A DNA stretch of 64,000 nt from Lineolata rhizophorae (Eukaryota; Ascomycota; Dothideomycetes; Lineolatales; Lineolataceae): assembly GCA_010093515.1 (NCBI GenBank), contig MU001703.1:106700-170699 (forward strand), given 5' to 3'. Made by a program: the position numbers and the translations under genes. The notes beneath the pieces were generated by a model. It did not search any database, was not told the DNA's origin, and saw nothing but the letters and a program-made list of their open reading frames with translations. Below, in pieces: positions 37,009-50,198 of this stretch (within the stretch, counting starts at the first letter, position 1; every line of letters begins with the position of its first letter).

Positions 37009-39364
37009 ATGGGTTGTTGCGGAGATCGAGAAAAGATGATCACAGTGAAGGAGGAGCAGAAGTGGGACTATGTGGTGAGTTTTTGTCATTTCTGATTTTA
37101 CTCGAGTCGTTGCCTGACCATGTTGCTCCAGAACCTCAAGGATTTTAAATCCTCGTCCTGCGTGACAATCTTCTCGTACATTTGGCTGTGGATCCTTGTC
37201 TTTGTAACGATTGCTATCTACGCTGTCGACACCTTCATTGCCGTCAATCTCTTGGCTTTCGACCGCTGGTCTAGCCAGGTTCAGCCGGCTATTCCGTTCG
37301 AGGTTTCCAAGTGGATCTTTTCCGTCTGTATCCTTCTTTCCTGGGTTATAGCCGGTTTTGATTGGATCCGCGCAATTCGTGTCATTCGTCGCGGCAGCGT
37401 TGCCGAAACTTATCTTGATCCCCTCGCTGTCGTGCTGCAGAGTATTCGGCCTGGAAGGGATAACCAAGGCGGTGGTTGGAGGCGCTTTTTGGTTTTTGCG
37501 GAGTTGACGAAGAGCAAGAAGGGAACGGACTATATCGCGCTCTTCGTATATTTCCAGTTCAAGGGTTCGTGCTCGAAGTTACCACTCCAATGTCCAACCG
37601 AAGCGACAGAAGAAGACGACCTAGACAACAACTAACATAACCCTCCCAGGTGCCATCCGCATAATTTTCGCCGAAGGACCTCGTATGGTTGTCAATGCCA
37701 TCACGCTCTACTCCGTCGCGCAAGCAGAGTTTGTCCCAGTGGGCGACCACGCATCTGAAGATGGAGTGTCCGACTTCGAGCAATTCTTCATCAACATCGA
37801 AGCTCTGGCGCAAGAGAGCCGGGAGCAAGTCATGGTGCTTGGCTCCATGGTTTTCACCGTGGTTATTTGGGTTATAAGCGCCTTGGGTTTAATCGCTGCC
37901 ATCATCCTATATCTGGTCTTCCTGTGGCATTATATCCCTTCCTCGGATGGCAGTCTATCCAACTATTGCCGCCGCAAGGTCGACAATCGGCTTGAACGCG
38001 TCGTCTCGGTCAAGGTGCAAAAGGCGCTCGAGAAGACAGACCAGATGATCCGCGCACAGGAACTCCAAGCCGCCAAGAACGGTACTAATATGTGCGTCCC
38101 ATCTAATACGTCGACGATGCGCCAGCCGACCCTGCCTCACGTGATGGGCGACGGCGATGACTCCGATAGCAAGGGAGGTCCACCATCCGTCGGCCTTGTG
38201 CGCCGTGATACACAGACTTCCGTCGCTTCATCTACACTTACTGGCTCTACGGCCGCTAATTCTACCAACTCGTCGCGTCTGCCCGATATCGCGGAGAAAG
38301 CGTTTGGTGGAATCGGCCCCCGACCGCAGCCCGAGCGCTCCCAGACGCAGGGTTCGGGCTGGTCGAGCGCGAGCTATGGATCCAATGCGCCGCTCATTGG
38401 GAACTCTGGACCCATGGGTTACTCGGATGTGCATAGCCTTCCTTCGTCGCGGAACGGCTCAGTGGGGACGCCCACGTCGTCTCAGACGTCACTGCCATAT
38501 CCATCAGACGATGGCTTCAGTTTCAGTGATGGATACCGACGGCCGTCCTTAGGTAGAACACTGACTGGAGCATCCCAATCCTCGCTGTCGTCGTCGACTG
38601 TGGTATCCGAGCGTTCATTCACTCGGAACGGCACGCCTGGTCCCGGTATGGGTCCTGGACCGATGAACAGAAACGGCACACCCGGCCCCATGAACTGGAA
38701 CGGGACTCCCGGTCCTGCCAACATGGGCCCGCCGCCCCCAGGACCGGTCTCTAGGAACGGCACCCCAGGCCCCAACATGATGGGCGCCGGCCCCCGCAAC
38801 GGCACACCCCGCCCCCCGCCCCTAGCCACTTCGGCATCGGCCCTCAACCGCGGCAACGACGGCTTCCCCGTCCCGCCCGATAGCGCCACCGGCGGCCGCC
38901 GCACCCCCGGCTCCGGTGTCGGCGTCGGCGCCGCCATGGGTCCCTTTCAAGCCCGCGTCGGCACCGCTCCCCCGGCTGCCGCCGACGAGTACGAAATGAG
39001 CCCCGTGTATGGTTCGCCGCCTGGACCAGCGGGCCAGCACGGCGCCGCGGACAACGGCTACCCCGCGTTCAACCCGTCGCTGCAACCGTCGCGGACCGGA
39101 CCATCGTCGTCGGCGCCTACGCCACCGCCGGCGGCGGCCACGCCCGCGTCGGGTCTGGGACGCTCGCCGGCCGCGCTGCGGTCGCCGTTGGGAGGCGGGC
39201 TGCCGGCGAGTCCGCGCCGGGACGCGTCGGCGCCGGTGCCGGGCAGACAGGGGCCGGTGGGGCTGGCGATGTCGGGGCGCAGTGTGACGTCGCCGGTTGG
39301 TTTGAGTGGGTGGACCGGGCGGTCAGCGCCTGCGAGGAGTAACTTGGACAGAGAGTTTATATGA
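37009..39364 (+). CDS. kch1: Kch1-type low-affinity potassium transport protein
   Basis: Three exons (37,009-37,074; 37,132-37,564; 37,650-39,364) give 737 residues. Introns are 57 bp (GTGAGT..CAG) and 85 bp (GTTCGT..CAG with a CTAAC branch site). The N-terminus MGCCG could be N-myristoylated and palmitoylated. The conserved part (about residues 23-340) has a membrane segment in WLWILVFVTIAIYAV, a second in KWIFSVCILLSWVIAGFDW, the motif RAIRVIRRGSVAETYLDPLA, then GAIRIIFAEGPRMVVNAITL and a long final hydrophobic segment ending FLWHYIP. This matches the Kch1/Prm6 family, plasma-membrane proteins that in yeast promote K+ influx tied to calcium-channel activation during pheromone response. The C-terminal half is a long Ser/Pro/Gly-rich cytosolic tail with five near-identical NGTPGP-type units (38,630-38,815), longer than in yeast. 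Assignment rests on the membrane part. Confidence 0.85.
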
Positions 39365-40742
39365 TGGGTTGGACGAGCGAGGATTGGGATGTTGGGCGGT
39401 AGGCGAGTGGATGGAGGGAGTGGAATGGGCTGGGTAGAGGATGAGGAGAGGATGATGAAATGACTTTGGGAGATACCTCTGGGCTTGGATGCGGCCTTAC
39501 ACCCTCTTTTCACGACCATGATGAACCTCGTAGCCTGGCTACCTCTCGAACTTCTCAATTTTCTCTTAGTTAAATCTCCTTCGTTTCTTTGTCTTCATCC
39601 ACGGGACAGCTTTATTGCCGCCAGCTGTGGTTTTTGCTCCTTAAGCGGTGCTGACGTTTTCCTTCCTGGACTTCTCGCTGCTGAGGTGGAGAGAAAAGTT
39701 CTTGAGTTGACGTCCTTGGACGTGATCTGGCTAGAGTGCTCTGCCTGATTGGGCTCGAGGACGAAGTCAGCGGCTTTTGTATACTAGTCATTGCTGCCCG
39801 GATGTCGGGTAGAAGACCATTCGCTGCCATGTGTGTGCTAGGTGTAACACGGATACCCTTTTGCGTTGACAATGCCTTGAGAGAGTGAACGCTGCGAACG
39901 TTAGTATCTGAGATACTTGACCCATTCGGTTGATAAGAGCTGTCATTTCACTTGGGGTTTCCTAGTTCTATGCTTTAGATTCAAAAGAGGGTCTCCCAAA
40001 TCGAGCTACGACGTCCAGGACCGGTCTTGGCCGAGAAGTCTGAACATGTATCAAGCTTACACCACTAATATCCAGATAATAGATTGTGCCAGATTTACAT
40101 GCATACTTAAGTATAGGATTGGCATGTAAAACGAAACGTTCAACCACAGTTCATGTCTTGTGCTCTCCGACCACCTCTTACAATAGCGTAGCATTCGAAC
40201 TAGTGCATTAGTCCATATCTTAGGTCTGTATACGTATTAATATTACATGCTCGTATCACGTAAAACCAACGAGGAGTCTCCTAGTTAGCAACTATATCAA
40301 ATCTAACCAGCTAGGTCTTACTCTTAAACTCACAATATACATCGTCACATGTACACCACTTGCATTCCCATCAACGGAACGAACTCTAGAACAGATAATC
40401 ATTCCATTCAAGGACCCAATGGCCAGATAGTTGTCTTGGCGACTCAAATCTCCGCCATCCGCGCTTCCAGCGCACGTCTATTTACTCAACTCTGAAGAGA
40501 CCGGGAACCACGCCCACTCGTGAACACTCTCTCGTAACTCTTAGGCCAGCCCGGGCATCACAAGATAATAAAAGCTCCCTATGCAAAGGGAAAGCAGCCA
40601 CGGGTGGCACAAAACAAGATCCTTTCAAACCACTCCCCAAACCCCGTCAATCCATCATTCCGGTCATAAAAACCCCCCAAGATTCCAACGCCACAAAACA
40701 AACTCCCACCAAACCCCACCAGCCGTACCTAGAGTACCGGCG
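39365..40742. other. intergenic, 3' sides of two converging genes
   Basis: About 1.4 kb between the ends of the Kch1-like gene and the deubiquitinase gene. The middle (about 39,900-40,580) is AT-rich. No gene, RNA or repeat recognised. Confidence 0.4.
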
Positions 40743-43700
40743 CTACGCCCCGTTGACGACGGGATTGGCGTTCGGCGAGGCCCGGCGCTGGTAGAAAACC
40801 ATGTACGCCTCGCCGTCTGAGAGGAACCTCTGCAGCTCGGCGGGCGACGCGCGGGCCATCACCTCTGTGGCGCGCTCGTCGTTGTACTCTTTCCAGCGGC
40901 CCGTGGCCGCATCGCGGCAGTCGGCCACGTAGTGGCCAGCGTGGAGCGAGTTGCCCTTGTGCTTGACGACGGCGAAGGCGTCGTACACGAAGGGCGGCGA
41001 CATGCACGTGTCGGGCGCGAGGCCGGCGGCCAAGTTGTTCATGCGCGCCGTCTCCTCCGCCGTCGGTGGCGGCAGGACGTATGGACCGAAGTCCATGCCC
41101 TCCATGGGGCAGGAGACGGCGGTGCGCACCTTGGCCGCGTTGGCGTCAAACATCGAGAAGCGCTTCAGATGCACTACCACGATGGGTGGCATCCTCGTGA
41201 GGAGGATCTGCTTGGTCGACGAGCCCCGGGTGGCCACGTGGCACCGCTCGCACGTGTACGCCTCGAGGCGCTCCGCCCCGCCGTACGACCGCATGCAGTC
41301 GTGCAGCGTGGGCTTCGCGCCTCGAGGGTCCCACTCCGGGATCTCGATCGACAGCGACGACCACACCTCGAATGTTGTAGACGTCGCCCCGCAGTCCGAG
41401 CATTGCACCCGGCTGATGTGCTGTCCAAAGAACAAGTCCGAGAGCTTGGACTTGTCCGTTTTGGTGGACCGCGTCCACTCGACCACCGCTGCGTACCGGG
41501 TCGGCCAGGTCTCCCGGCGCCGCTCCTCCTCTGGAGTGAGCTTGTGCGCCATCACCATCCCCGAGTGGGTGTTGAGGTCGTGGTGGAGGTGTTCGGAGAG
41601 GAAGTCGAAAAATTCTTTGGCGTCTTGTTGCTCGCCAAGAGGCCATTGTGGCCGGATCCGGTTGCACATTGCCTAAGGAATTAGATGGTTAGCATATAAT
41701 CTGGAAAAGCTGACAGTAATTTGAACGGAGCCAGACAGCGAAATTCAGACTCAAACCACGAAACAGAAATGGAAACACATGAGATTGATGAAGAGTTGAA
41801 AGTTAGACAGAAGCAGATCGAAAACATGCAAAACATGCATCTAGAGCAGCTGTCTAAAAGAACATAAAGAGACTCCACGCGGGATGAGGCTAAAATAAAC
41901 TTGATATGTCAAGACAAAAGAATGTTGCCAAGGTAAAGAGGACATGATGACATGGAGCGAGATGGAGACTTGGAGAACGGGTGTTGAAGGTCAGGAAGAA
42001 GCGTGAAAGCATAATTCAGGGTCTGAAGTGAAGATAGGAGGACAACATGGGCAACAAACGAGAAGACAAAGAGCGAATTAAAGAACGGAAGCCGATATGA
42101 AGACAAAAAAAAAATTTCACGCCAAGACGATAGGCCGTTACCAAGAAGCAAGTCCAAAAAAGGCAAGAGACACCATTACATGGAATGAAAGTTGATGCAA
42201 AGCAGGCACACTAGGTTCGGGAAAGGAAGACAGGATGATGAAGACAAGCCAAAAGGAGCCGGAAATGCATGCCGACAACATTGAGCTAAAACAAGAAGCA
42301 GAACATGAAGCAAGAATGGTATACTCACAATCACGTCCCGCGGACTAACCGACTCACATTTTCCTCCCCTCGCCATATCCGAATTCCTCCTTAGATCCTT
42401 CACCAAGCTGGCCACGATACCCGCCAACAACCCCCTGCTCTCCACGGCCGCCGGATTGTCCGTCTGGACATCGCGCCTGAACTCGCCGCTCCACAAGTAC
42501 GTGCTGAGGACCGGCGTCGCACTGATGGCTTGCAGGATGCTGTTGGCGTAGCACGTCATGCCGAGGTTCATGATGCCCGTGTTGGGCAGTGGGCCGAGCT
42601 GGGGCGCGTACAACGGCAGATCCGGGCGGGCACCACGCGCCGCGGCGGCAGCCAGCGAGGACGAGCCCGAAAACTGGAGCGGTTCGCGCTCGTGCACGCC
42701 CGAGTAGGTGATGGGCTGGGCCGCGGGCGCGGGACGCGTGAGCGGGCCCAGAGGCATGGCCGGCGGCGACGGCGTCGCGCGTTGCGCGTGGTGCCGGTTG
42801 ACGAAGCTCTGCGAGAATTCGTAGCGGCCGGTCGGCCGCTGCTGCTGATACTGCTGACCCGACTCGAAGCCGACCATGCTCTGTTGCTGCGGGTGCGTCG
42901 CGATGGACTGGATGAAGTCAGCGGTGGTGCGCGGCGCATGTGGTTGGTCGAGCGGGATTTGCGGCGGGACGGGCGGTGGGGTCCGCTGGGGCGGCTGCGG
43001 GAAGGCGCCGCTGCCGTCCTCGAGGTTGTCGACGGCGTCCTCCGTATCGGACCCGTGAGGAGAGCGGAACTCCTTGTTCACGCGCGAGCGCCAGTAGGGC
43101 TCCTCGTCTTCAGCCATGGGGCGGTAAGGCCGCTTGCGGCCATGTGAAGAGGTGGCCGGGTCGTCTAGCGACCCGGCGTTCGAGAAAGAGGTGAAGGAGG
43201 CGCCCAGCGCCGTGGCGCCCACGAGGCCCTCCCAAGACGTGATGCCCCCCATGAGGAGGATCGGAGAGACTTGGAGGGGCTTGTCGAGGTTGAAGTCGTT
43301 CAGGGTTTCAAAGAGGATGTGAAGGGTTTCTTCGGACGGGGTGCGGTCGCGAGTGGAACGACGATGAAGGAAGTCGACGTTGGGGGTGTCGTGATCGTAG
43401 TAGACGACAAGGTCGAAGGTGTCGCGGCGCGAAAAGTAGTCTTGCTCATGATCTGGAGAAAGCACCAGCGATTCTGCCAATTCTTCTGCGCTCATGCCAC
43501 GCCTCAGTTGGGCAGGCTCGATGCAGACAATGGTGCGGTGGAAGACGTGTCCGGCGTCGAACTGGTCGCGGCTACGGCAATCAATGAGTAGGACGCTGTA
43601 GTGCTTCATGTATTCAAACAGCCTGCTGGCGCTTATTTGGAACTCCGAGGGCCTGTAGACCGTCTTGCGCCGGGCAGGTGCGCCGGCTTGGGAAGGCGCA

Positions 43701-45587
43701 CCCGAGCCCGGTGGCACCTGCTGTGGGAAGTAGCCGTTCGCATCCCCATTGGGAGGGCGCGACGAAGCGACGCTGGAAGCCGCGAGCGAGTTGCTCTTGC
43801 CTCCGGTCCCAACAATACTTCGAGCCGTGCTCCTCGGCGGATTGATGTTACCGGGCGTCTGCATGTTCCGGGCTGGACTATATGTCGGACTCGGCGCCTT
43901 GGGCATCGCCACGCCGCCCATCGAGGTGTCCAAAGGCAGTTTGGGCGGGTGCATCGGCACCTTGGGTGGGTGAGGTGGTCCATTATTATACGTTCGCGTC
44001 GTGGGCATGTCACGCGGCCCTTGTGGCCTTCCAGCCGTTACCGACGATCGTGCCGACTCCACCGATTCAGCCCGGGACTGCAGCGGTGTTCCTCCATAGT
44101 CGCCCGGATCGGGCATCCTCAGGCTGCCAGTCCCATTGATGGGCGAGTCCTGTCTGCGACTTTGGCTTTGGGACGAACCGGGACGAGGTCCGCCATTAGG
44201 CGCGGCAGTGGTGGTTCGAAGCGACGCGAACCGGTCACTAAGCTCGTCAGTTGCAGTCACAGGCGGAGGCATGGCTGTGCTGGTGCCAGGATATGCAGGA
44301 GGGCCAGGACGAGAGGACGGATGCAATGGACGCCCGTGAAGCCCTTCCGGCTTCGAAAACACAGGTGGTCGAGGGCGAGGGCGAGGGCTACCATGGTGTG
44401 CGGGTCTAACTCCGTCTGGTATCAACGGAGAGACACGGCCGGATGAAGGACGCGGGGGAGAGCCAGAAGCTCCGCCGCGTGACGGAGAGGTCGTCTCATC
44501 ATACCTACTACGCCCCACTGATTCCGAAAAGCCACCGAGACTACCATTAGGCACGGAATGCCTCATACTGTACGCGGGACTTCTGGGACTTTCTGCTCTG
44601 GGAGTTTGCGGCCTTTTCTCCTGCTGCTGATCCCTAGTGTTCACAATCGCGGTTGGTTTGACCCCGTTCCGTTTGTTGTCGTTGATTATGATCTGTTTTA
44701 TGCGTTCAAATCGACCCTCCATACTACGAACTCTCTACGGTGGGAACCGGATATTAGTCGGGTATAAAAGTGGGCAGAAGTAGATGAAAGTGTTAACTGT
44801 GTATCTAGGTTAAGAGCCATTCGAAAGTGAATCGCTCTAATAAGAGACAATCGCATAGTAGCGATTACACACAGCCAACGCATGTGCTATGTAGGTATGA
44901 AAAGTCACAGATGATGGAAAGTTACGTTGCCATCCATCGAAACTATTTCATCTACCAGCGTTGTACCGAAAATGTGCAAAGAAAGGCCAAAGGTACTGCC
45001 CACTGGTTGTAGCTCATCCCAATGCGGCGAAATTTATAACAATAGACGATATATATACCTTCAACACCTCCAGCTTTGTACGGTGAGCACTTCCCCTATC
45101 CCCTTGAAGCTGCGGCCAGTCCTTGTGCTGGGGTAAGGTATTGGCCACAATCTCGTATGCGGTAACAAACTCAACGTACGCCAAGTCCGGTCGGCGGAAA
45201 TCTAGAAGGCTTTGGGCTTGTTTGGAGGCTGTATCAGCTAGCTGCACGAGATACGTTATCTGTGCAACAAAGAACAACCAAGTTAGTCATAGGACCATAA
45301 AATGAGTCTCAAAAAAGCTCGATACTGCTTATGAACGCAGCCCAGGGGAACCGGTGGTGTAATTGTCCCATTCAAATTAAACATACAGGTCTGTCTTTCT
45401 CTATCCGCTTCTCGGCAGCAGCGACGAGGTCGCTAATGTGCTTGTAGGGGCGCGGTTGACAACCAGACCCGCCGCCGCCGCCATCGCTGCCACCATCACG
45501 ACCGCCATTGTATGCGTTCATATCCCGCGTCGAACCAAAAGACGGTAGAGTCGACGGCCGAGGTTGGAAGGATGAGGCTGCGCTCAT
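40743..45587 (-). CDS. doa4: Doa4/USP8-type ubiquitin hydrolase with rhodanese domain
   Basis: Removes ubiquitin from cargo at the late endosome and so recycles ubiquitin (Doa4/Ubp5/USP8 family). Four exons (45,587-45,387; 45,259-45,059; 44,734-42,329; 41,672-40,743) join in phase 0 to 1,245 residues; introns are 127, 324 and 655 bp. Residues about 48-150 are helical and MIT/USP8-dimer-like (YVEFVTAYEIV, then RSMEGRFERIKQIIINDNKR). A Pro/Ser-rich linker leads to a rhodanese domain at about 495-650 (LLIDCRSRDQFDAGHV) that has no catalytic Cys. The protease domain starts near 855: Cys box NLGMTCYANSILQ with nucleophile about C862, DAKEFFDFL, two CxxC zinc pairs (CSDC, CERC), and the His box HAGHYVADCRD (about H1183) with WKEYND. 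The Cys box has Met where Asn is usual (GMTCY, usually GNTCY). It is divergent from vps27, which acts in the same pathway. Confidence 0.9.
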
Positions 45588-46442
45588 CGGTTCTGGAGGA
45601 GTGCCCGGGCAGGGCGGTCGGACATGTCGATTGGAGAGGAGAGGAGTAAACGAGGAAGGGCGCCGGCGACGGCGGGAGCGTAGAGGCGGGCGCCGCGAGG
45701 GGCGTATACGTTATGTCACAGTGCGCGGAGGGGCTCGGTCGAGTCACGACGAGGGTTTCGGAGGTTTATAGGAGGACGATATGGCGCGGCGCCGAAACCA
45801 AGCGTCTATACTAAAATAAAAGATGGGAAGTTCGAGGTGACGTGTTGTAATAGAAAGCTTATTATGTACGTGGAGGGCAAGGGCGAGGAAGATTATTAGA
45901 CCCTGGGGCGTTCTATTCGGCGCGGTAAATAATAAAGGCCACAAAGAAGTAGAGCGAACGGGGGAGACGGCGGCCAGGTTTCAAAGGTGGTGAGTCTTTG
46001 TTGCGGCGCTGTGGGTTGCGGGAGGGAAAACGCCTTGGGTGGACGCTGAGAGCGGTCGTCGGGATTGCGCGCGTGGCGGCTTTGGCCTGGCCTATCCACG
46101 GGCCACGCCGTCGACGTCGGTGCGTGGCTGGTTCAGGCTGCGAGTCGTGTGGCGGTGCGCGAAGGCGCCTCGCGAGCCGCATCCAATTGGCGCCGCCGCC
46201 CCGCCAAGCCCGCGAGCGCCTCATTACATCGGTCCAGCCGGGGTTCGGAGCTGCGACAGGCACGCCTACACCTATACCTCTGCTCCACCGCGAATCCCCT
46301 CACCTTTTCCCGCCCCTCTGCCATCGTGCCTTTTCCTTTCCGTGCGCCCTGTGAGAGTCGTGATACCCCCATTTTCCTTGTCCAGGTTCATTTTCATCTT
46401 CTTCACCGTTGCCGTTGTCGCCACCGTCCGGACATCTCCACT
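45588..46442. promoter_or_regulatory. shared divergent promoter region of the Doa4-like gene and vps27
   Basis: The 855 bp between the two ATGs. The vps27 side (46,280-46,440) is a pyrimidine-rich leader. A central GC-rich block at 46,000-46,230 has overlapping spurious frames. No specific factor site was identified. Confidence 0.6.
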
Positions 46443-49400
46443 ATGGCGGGCTGGTTCGGGTCGTCCACCAGCGCTCTCGATGAGCAGATTGAGCGCGCAA
46501 CCTCGTCGAGCTTGTATGTCTCCTCCGCTTCGCAGAGTCGCTCCGAGATGCTTGGCCTAGGCATTCTGACACCGACCGTACAGGGAGGACATGGCGCTAA
46601 ACCTCGAAATCTCGGATGACATTCGCTCCAAAACAGTGCAGCCTAGAGACGCTATGCGCTCCCTAAAGCGCCGCATAGGCAACAAGAATCCGAACGTCCA
46701 ACTCGCAACCTTAAATGTAAGTCTCTCCCAACCGTCTTCGCCATATTCTAGAAATATTATTTCATCGTCTCCTGGCGCAATCTGGCGTCTTGTTCCACAG
46801 TTCCTGCAAATACCGCGTCACCGCACCTCGAGCAAACATTTTGGAATAGCTTTGCGGCATCCTGCAGGCAGCTAGCTAACGCTTGTGCCTTCGCGCGTAA
46901 ACAACAGTTGACCGACACTTGTGTTAAGAACGGCGGCGCGCACTTTATGACCGAGATCGCCTCACGCGAGTTCGTCGACAATCTCACATCCATTCTAAAA
47001 GCGTACGGCGCAGCCGCGCCGAACGAGGCGGTCAAAACCAAGATCCTAGAGTTGATCCAAGGCTGGGCCGCTGCTGCCGAAGGCCGCGCGAACCTTTCTT
47101 ACATCAACGAGGTCTACCGCCAGTTGCAGGCTGAAGGGTACCGCTTTCCACCCAAGATGGCCGTCGCTAGCAGCATGTTTGACAGTAGTGCGGTAAGTTT
47201 CTTAGCTTCCGCATATACCATCACTTTGGTTTATATGGAGTCAAGAGTGTCTTCAGCTAATTAAGAGCTTTTTGTGTGCCTTTTTAAGCCTCCCGAATGG
47301 GCAGACTCAGACGTCTGCATGCGCTGTCGCACCCCCTTCACCTTCACCAATCGCAAGCACCACTGCCGCAACTGTGGTAACGTCTTCTGCGGCTCATGCT
47401 CGTCCAAAACCCTCCCGCTGCCACATCTCGGTATACATCAGGCCGTGCGCGTCGACGACGGCTGCTACGCAAAACTGACCGACAAGTCGCGAAGTACTCC
47501 CGTCCCACGCGGTTTCGATGCGTCGAAACCGGTGAAGACGTTGTACCAGGGCTCACAGCAGCCAGTGGGCGGAGGGATATCGGGCATGCAACCGCGAGAT
47601 GCGAGGGTGGAGGATACCTTCGATGCAGACTTGAAGCGTGCGCTCGAGATGAGTCTGGAGGAGAGCAGGGGCGGTGGTGCCGCCGGAACAGGCTATGTAT
47701 CGCAGTCCCAGCTGCAGTCCCAGAACCATACGCCGGCTGCTGCCACGAATGGCACAGCGGTCAAGCACGGTGATCAGGACAAGAAGCAGCAGGAGGAAGA
47801 AGACGATCCGGAGCTCAAGGCTGCGATTGCAGCATCACTCGCGGACATGGAGGAGCAGAAGAAGAAGCACGCGGCGCAGCTGAAGCAACAGTCGGCGTCA
47901 AACGGATCGGCGGCTAAGTCGGCAGCCGGACCGGGAGGCGTGGTCCTGCCGAAGAATGAATACGAGCTCACGCCGGTGGAGGCAGAGAATATCAATTTGT
48001 TCGCGACATTGGTAGATCGGCTGCAGCATCAGCCTCCCGGAACTATTCTGAGGGAGCCGCAGATCCAGGAGCTGTACGAGAGTATTGGTCAGTTGAGGCC
48101 GAAGTTGGCGAGAACCTATGGGGAGACTATGAGCAAACATGGTGAGTTTTTCTTGCCATTTCTTTTTATATTTATACTCTGTTTGCGCATGGATATTCAA
48201 AAAACTGACACCGGCCGGACCAAGATACTCTCCTCGACCTTCACGCCAAGCTCTCGACCGTCGTTCGCTACTACGACCGAATGCTTGAAGAACGCCTCTC
48301 CAACACATACGCCCACCCGGCCTCCACCTACGGTCTACCTCCTCCCTCCGCCGCCATGCAACCACCTTCTCAACGCGTAGGCTCTACTATGTACCCGGGC
48401 CTCCCGCCACCCGATAGCTCGGGCCCGCCCCAGACCAGTGGTGCGGAAGGCTTCTACGGCCACCAGGCACCCGGTGCTCAGGCTTCCGCCGACCCTTACG
48501 CGAGGCCTCAGAGCACCTACGCAGGCTACGGTGGCGTGCTACCGCAGAGTCCCTACGCAGGCGCGTATGATAAGCGCGCGTCAATAGCGGGAGCCATGCC
48601 GCCTGGCCCGCAAGGGCAGGGCCAGCAGAGCCATCCCCAGCAAGCGTACCAGCAGCAACGGCAGAGCTTTCAGCAGCACCATCCTTCATACTCATCCCAG
48701 CAGTATCCACCGAATATGGCTCAGAACGCGCCGGAGACCCAGAAACAACATGTTGGCCAGCAGCAACAAATTCCCCAACAACCGCTGCAACAACAGCCCG
48801 GCCAGTCGCAGCCACAGTCGAGCCAACCGCCACAAAGTTCCTCCCCACAACTCCAGCGCCACGCTTCGTACGCATCCCAACCACCGACTGCACCACCAGC
48901 GCAGCAACAGCAACCCCCACAGCAAGGGGGATTTGCGCCCTCGGTGCCTTCGATGCCCTCGCAACCCCCTTCGCTCGTGGACGATGCTAGCACGGCGTAT
49001 TACTACGGTGGGAGCGAGCAGCCGACGCAACAGCAGCAACCACTACCATCGCAGCAGCAGCAGATGCAGCCAGTGCAGTCTATGCAGCCGCAACAAACCG
49101 GACCGAGGGAACAGGGACAACAGCAGATCACTGCGTCACCGCAGCAATTCGCGCGGCAGCCGTCTTTCGGACAGTCGAGCGCACCGCCCGGCATAGAGGG
49201 CCCGCAGCCGCAGCCGCAGCCGCAGAGCCAGACTCAGGGCCAGGGCGCCCCGCAGCCGCAGCCGCAGCTGCAGCAGCCGTACTGGCAGCAACAAAAGCAG
49301 CAGCCGCTCCCAACGCCGCAGCCGCAGCCGCAACCGCAACCACAGCAGCAACACGCTGCGCCGCAACAGCAACAGCAGCAACCGGCCCCGCAGTGGCAGC

Positions 49401-49591
49401 CGCAACAGCCGATGTCGGCTCCGCAGCAGCCATGGCAGCAGCAGGCGTACGGCCGTGGCGCGGGCGGGTACGCTGGCGGCTATGGATCGATGGCTCCGAC
49501 GCCGATGCCGTCAGCGACGGCGTTCCCGGCTGCGCCGACGCATGTTCCCCAGGCGGCGCCGCAGAAGGAGGAGGCGTTGATTGAGCTGTGA
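46443..49591 (+). CDS. vps27: ESCRT-0 subunit Vps27
   Basis: Captures ubiquitinated cargo on PI3P-rich endosomes and recruits ESCRT-I. Five exons (46,443-46,513; 46,584-46,716; 46,908-47,192; 47,289-48,141; 48,225-49,591) give 902 residues. VHS domain about 1-150 ([19 protein letters not shown] across intron 2). FYVE finger about 164-230 with WADSD, eight Cys and RKHHCRNCG, the PI3P site. Two ubiquitin-interacting motifs at about 272-290 ([13 protein letters not shown]) and 336-353 ([13 protein letters not shown]). ESCRT-0 core helices span about 385-475 ([37 protein letters not shown]). The last roughly 300 residues are very rich in Gln and Pro, with a PTAP motif (PPTAPP) that could bind the ESCRT-I UEV domain. 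The end, EEALIEL, resembles a clathrin box. Yeast Vps27 is shorter; the extra length is the Gln/Pro tail. Confidence 0.95.
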
Positions 49592-50198
49592 GATATTGGC
49601 GGGTGATTGGGAGGAAGTCTGGAATTTTGGGGAGGGCGGAAGGGGTTGGAGATTGAATGGGTAGGGAGAATATATGGGTGGAGAGAATGAGTTGTATACG
49701 TGTCTATGTCCGTGGGAGTACTGTGTATGAAGAGCAATGTGATCAAAGTGAGATCGGATGAGCGCTTTCTTTTGTGACTAGTGGTTTGGTATGCGTGCTT
49801 CATTGTGTTTCCGGACGGTGTCAAGTCACCCATGTTTGACTTGCGATCATTGTTGGCGTCACCTATGGCTTATTTGCGAGCGATAATTACTTCAACCCGA
49901 GGTACGTTTTGGGAACATGCCGGTCTTGAGCGTTTACTAGATGATGTGTACATCTACCAGACAGAATTGAGGTAGGATATTTGTGAATTCTATCTATAAA
50001 AATTCTAACTCGATTCTGCCAGGAGCTGACATTCATCGCAAAACTAAAAAGTGGTTTACACTCGACATCTTCGAGCATATGACTATACTATGCCAAATCA
50101 TACTATTGAAAAAACAAGTCGTACGCCGGAAAACACATCTTTTGTCAACTCCGGGTATATCAGGATTGCAGATGAAGGAAGCAGAAACAAAAAGAGAT
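49592..50198. other. intergenic between converging gene ends
   Basis: About 600 bp holding the 3' UTRs of vps27 and of the tandem retropepsin gene. No other feature seen. Confidence 0.4.
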
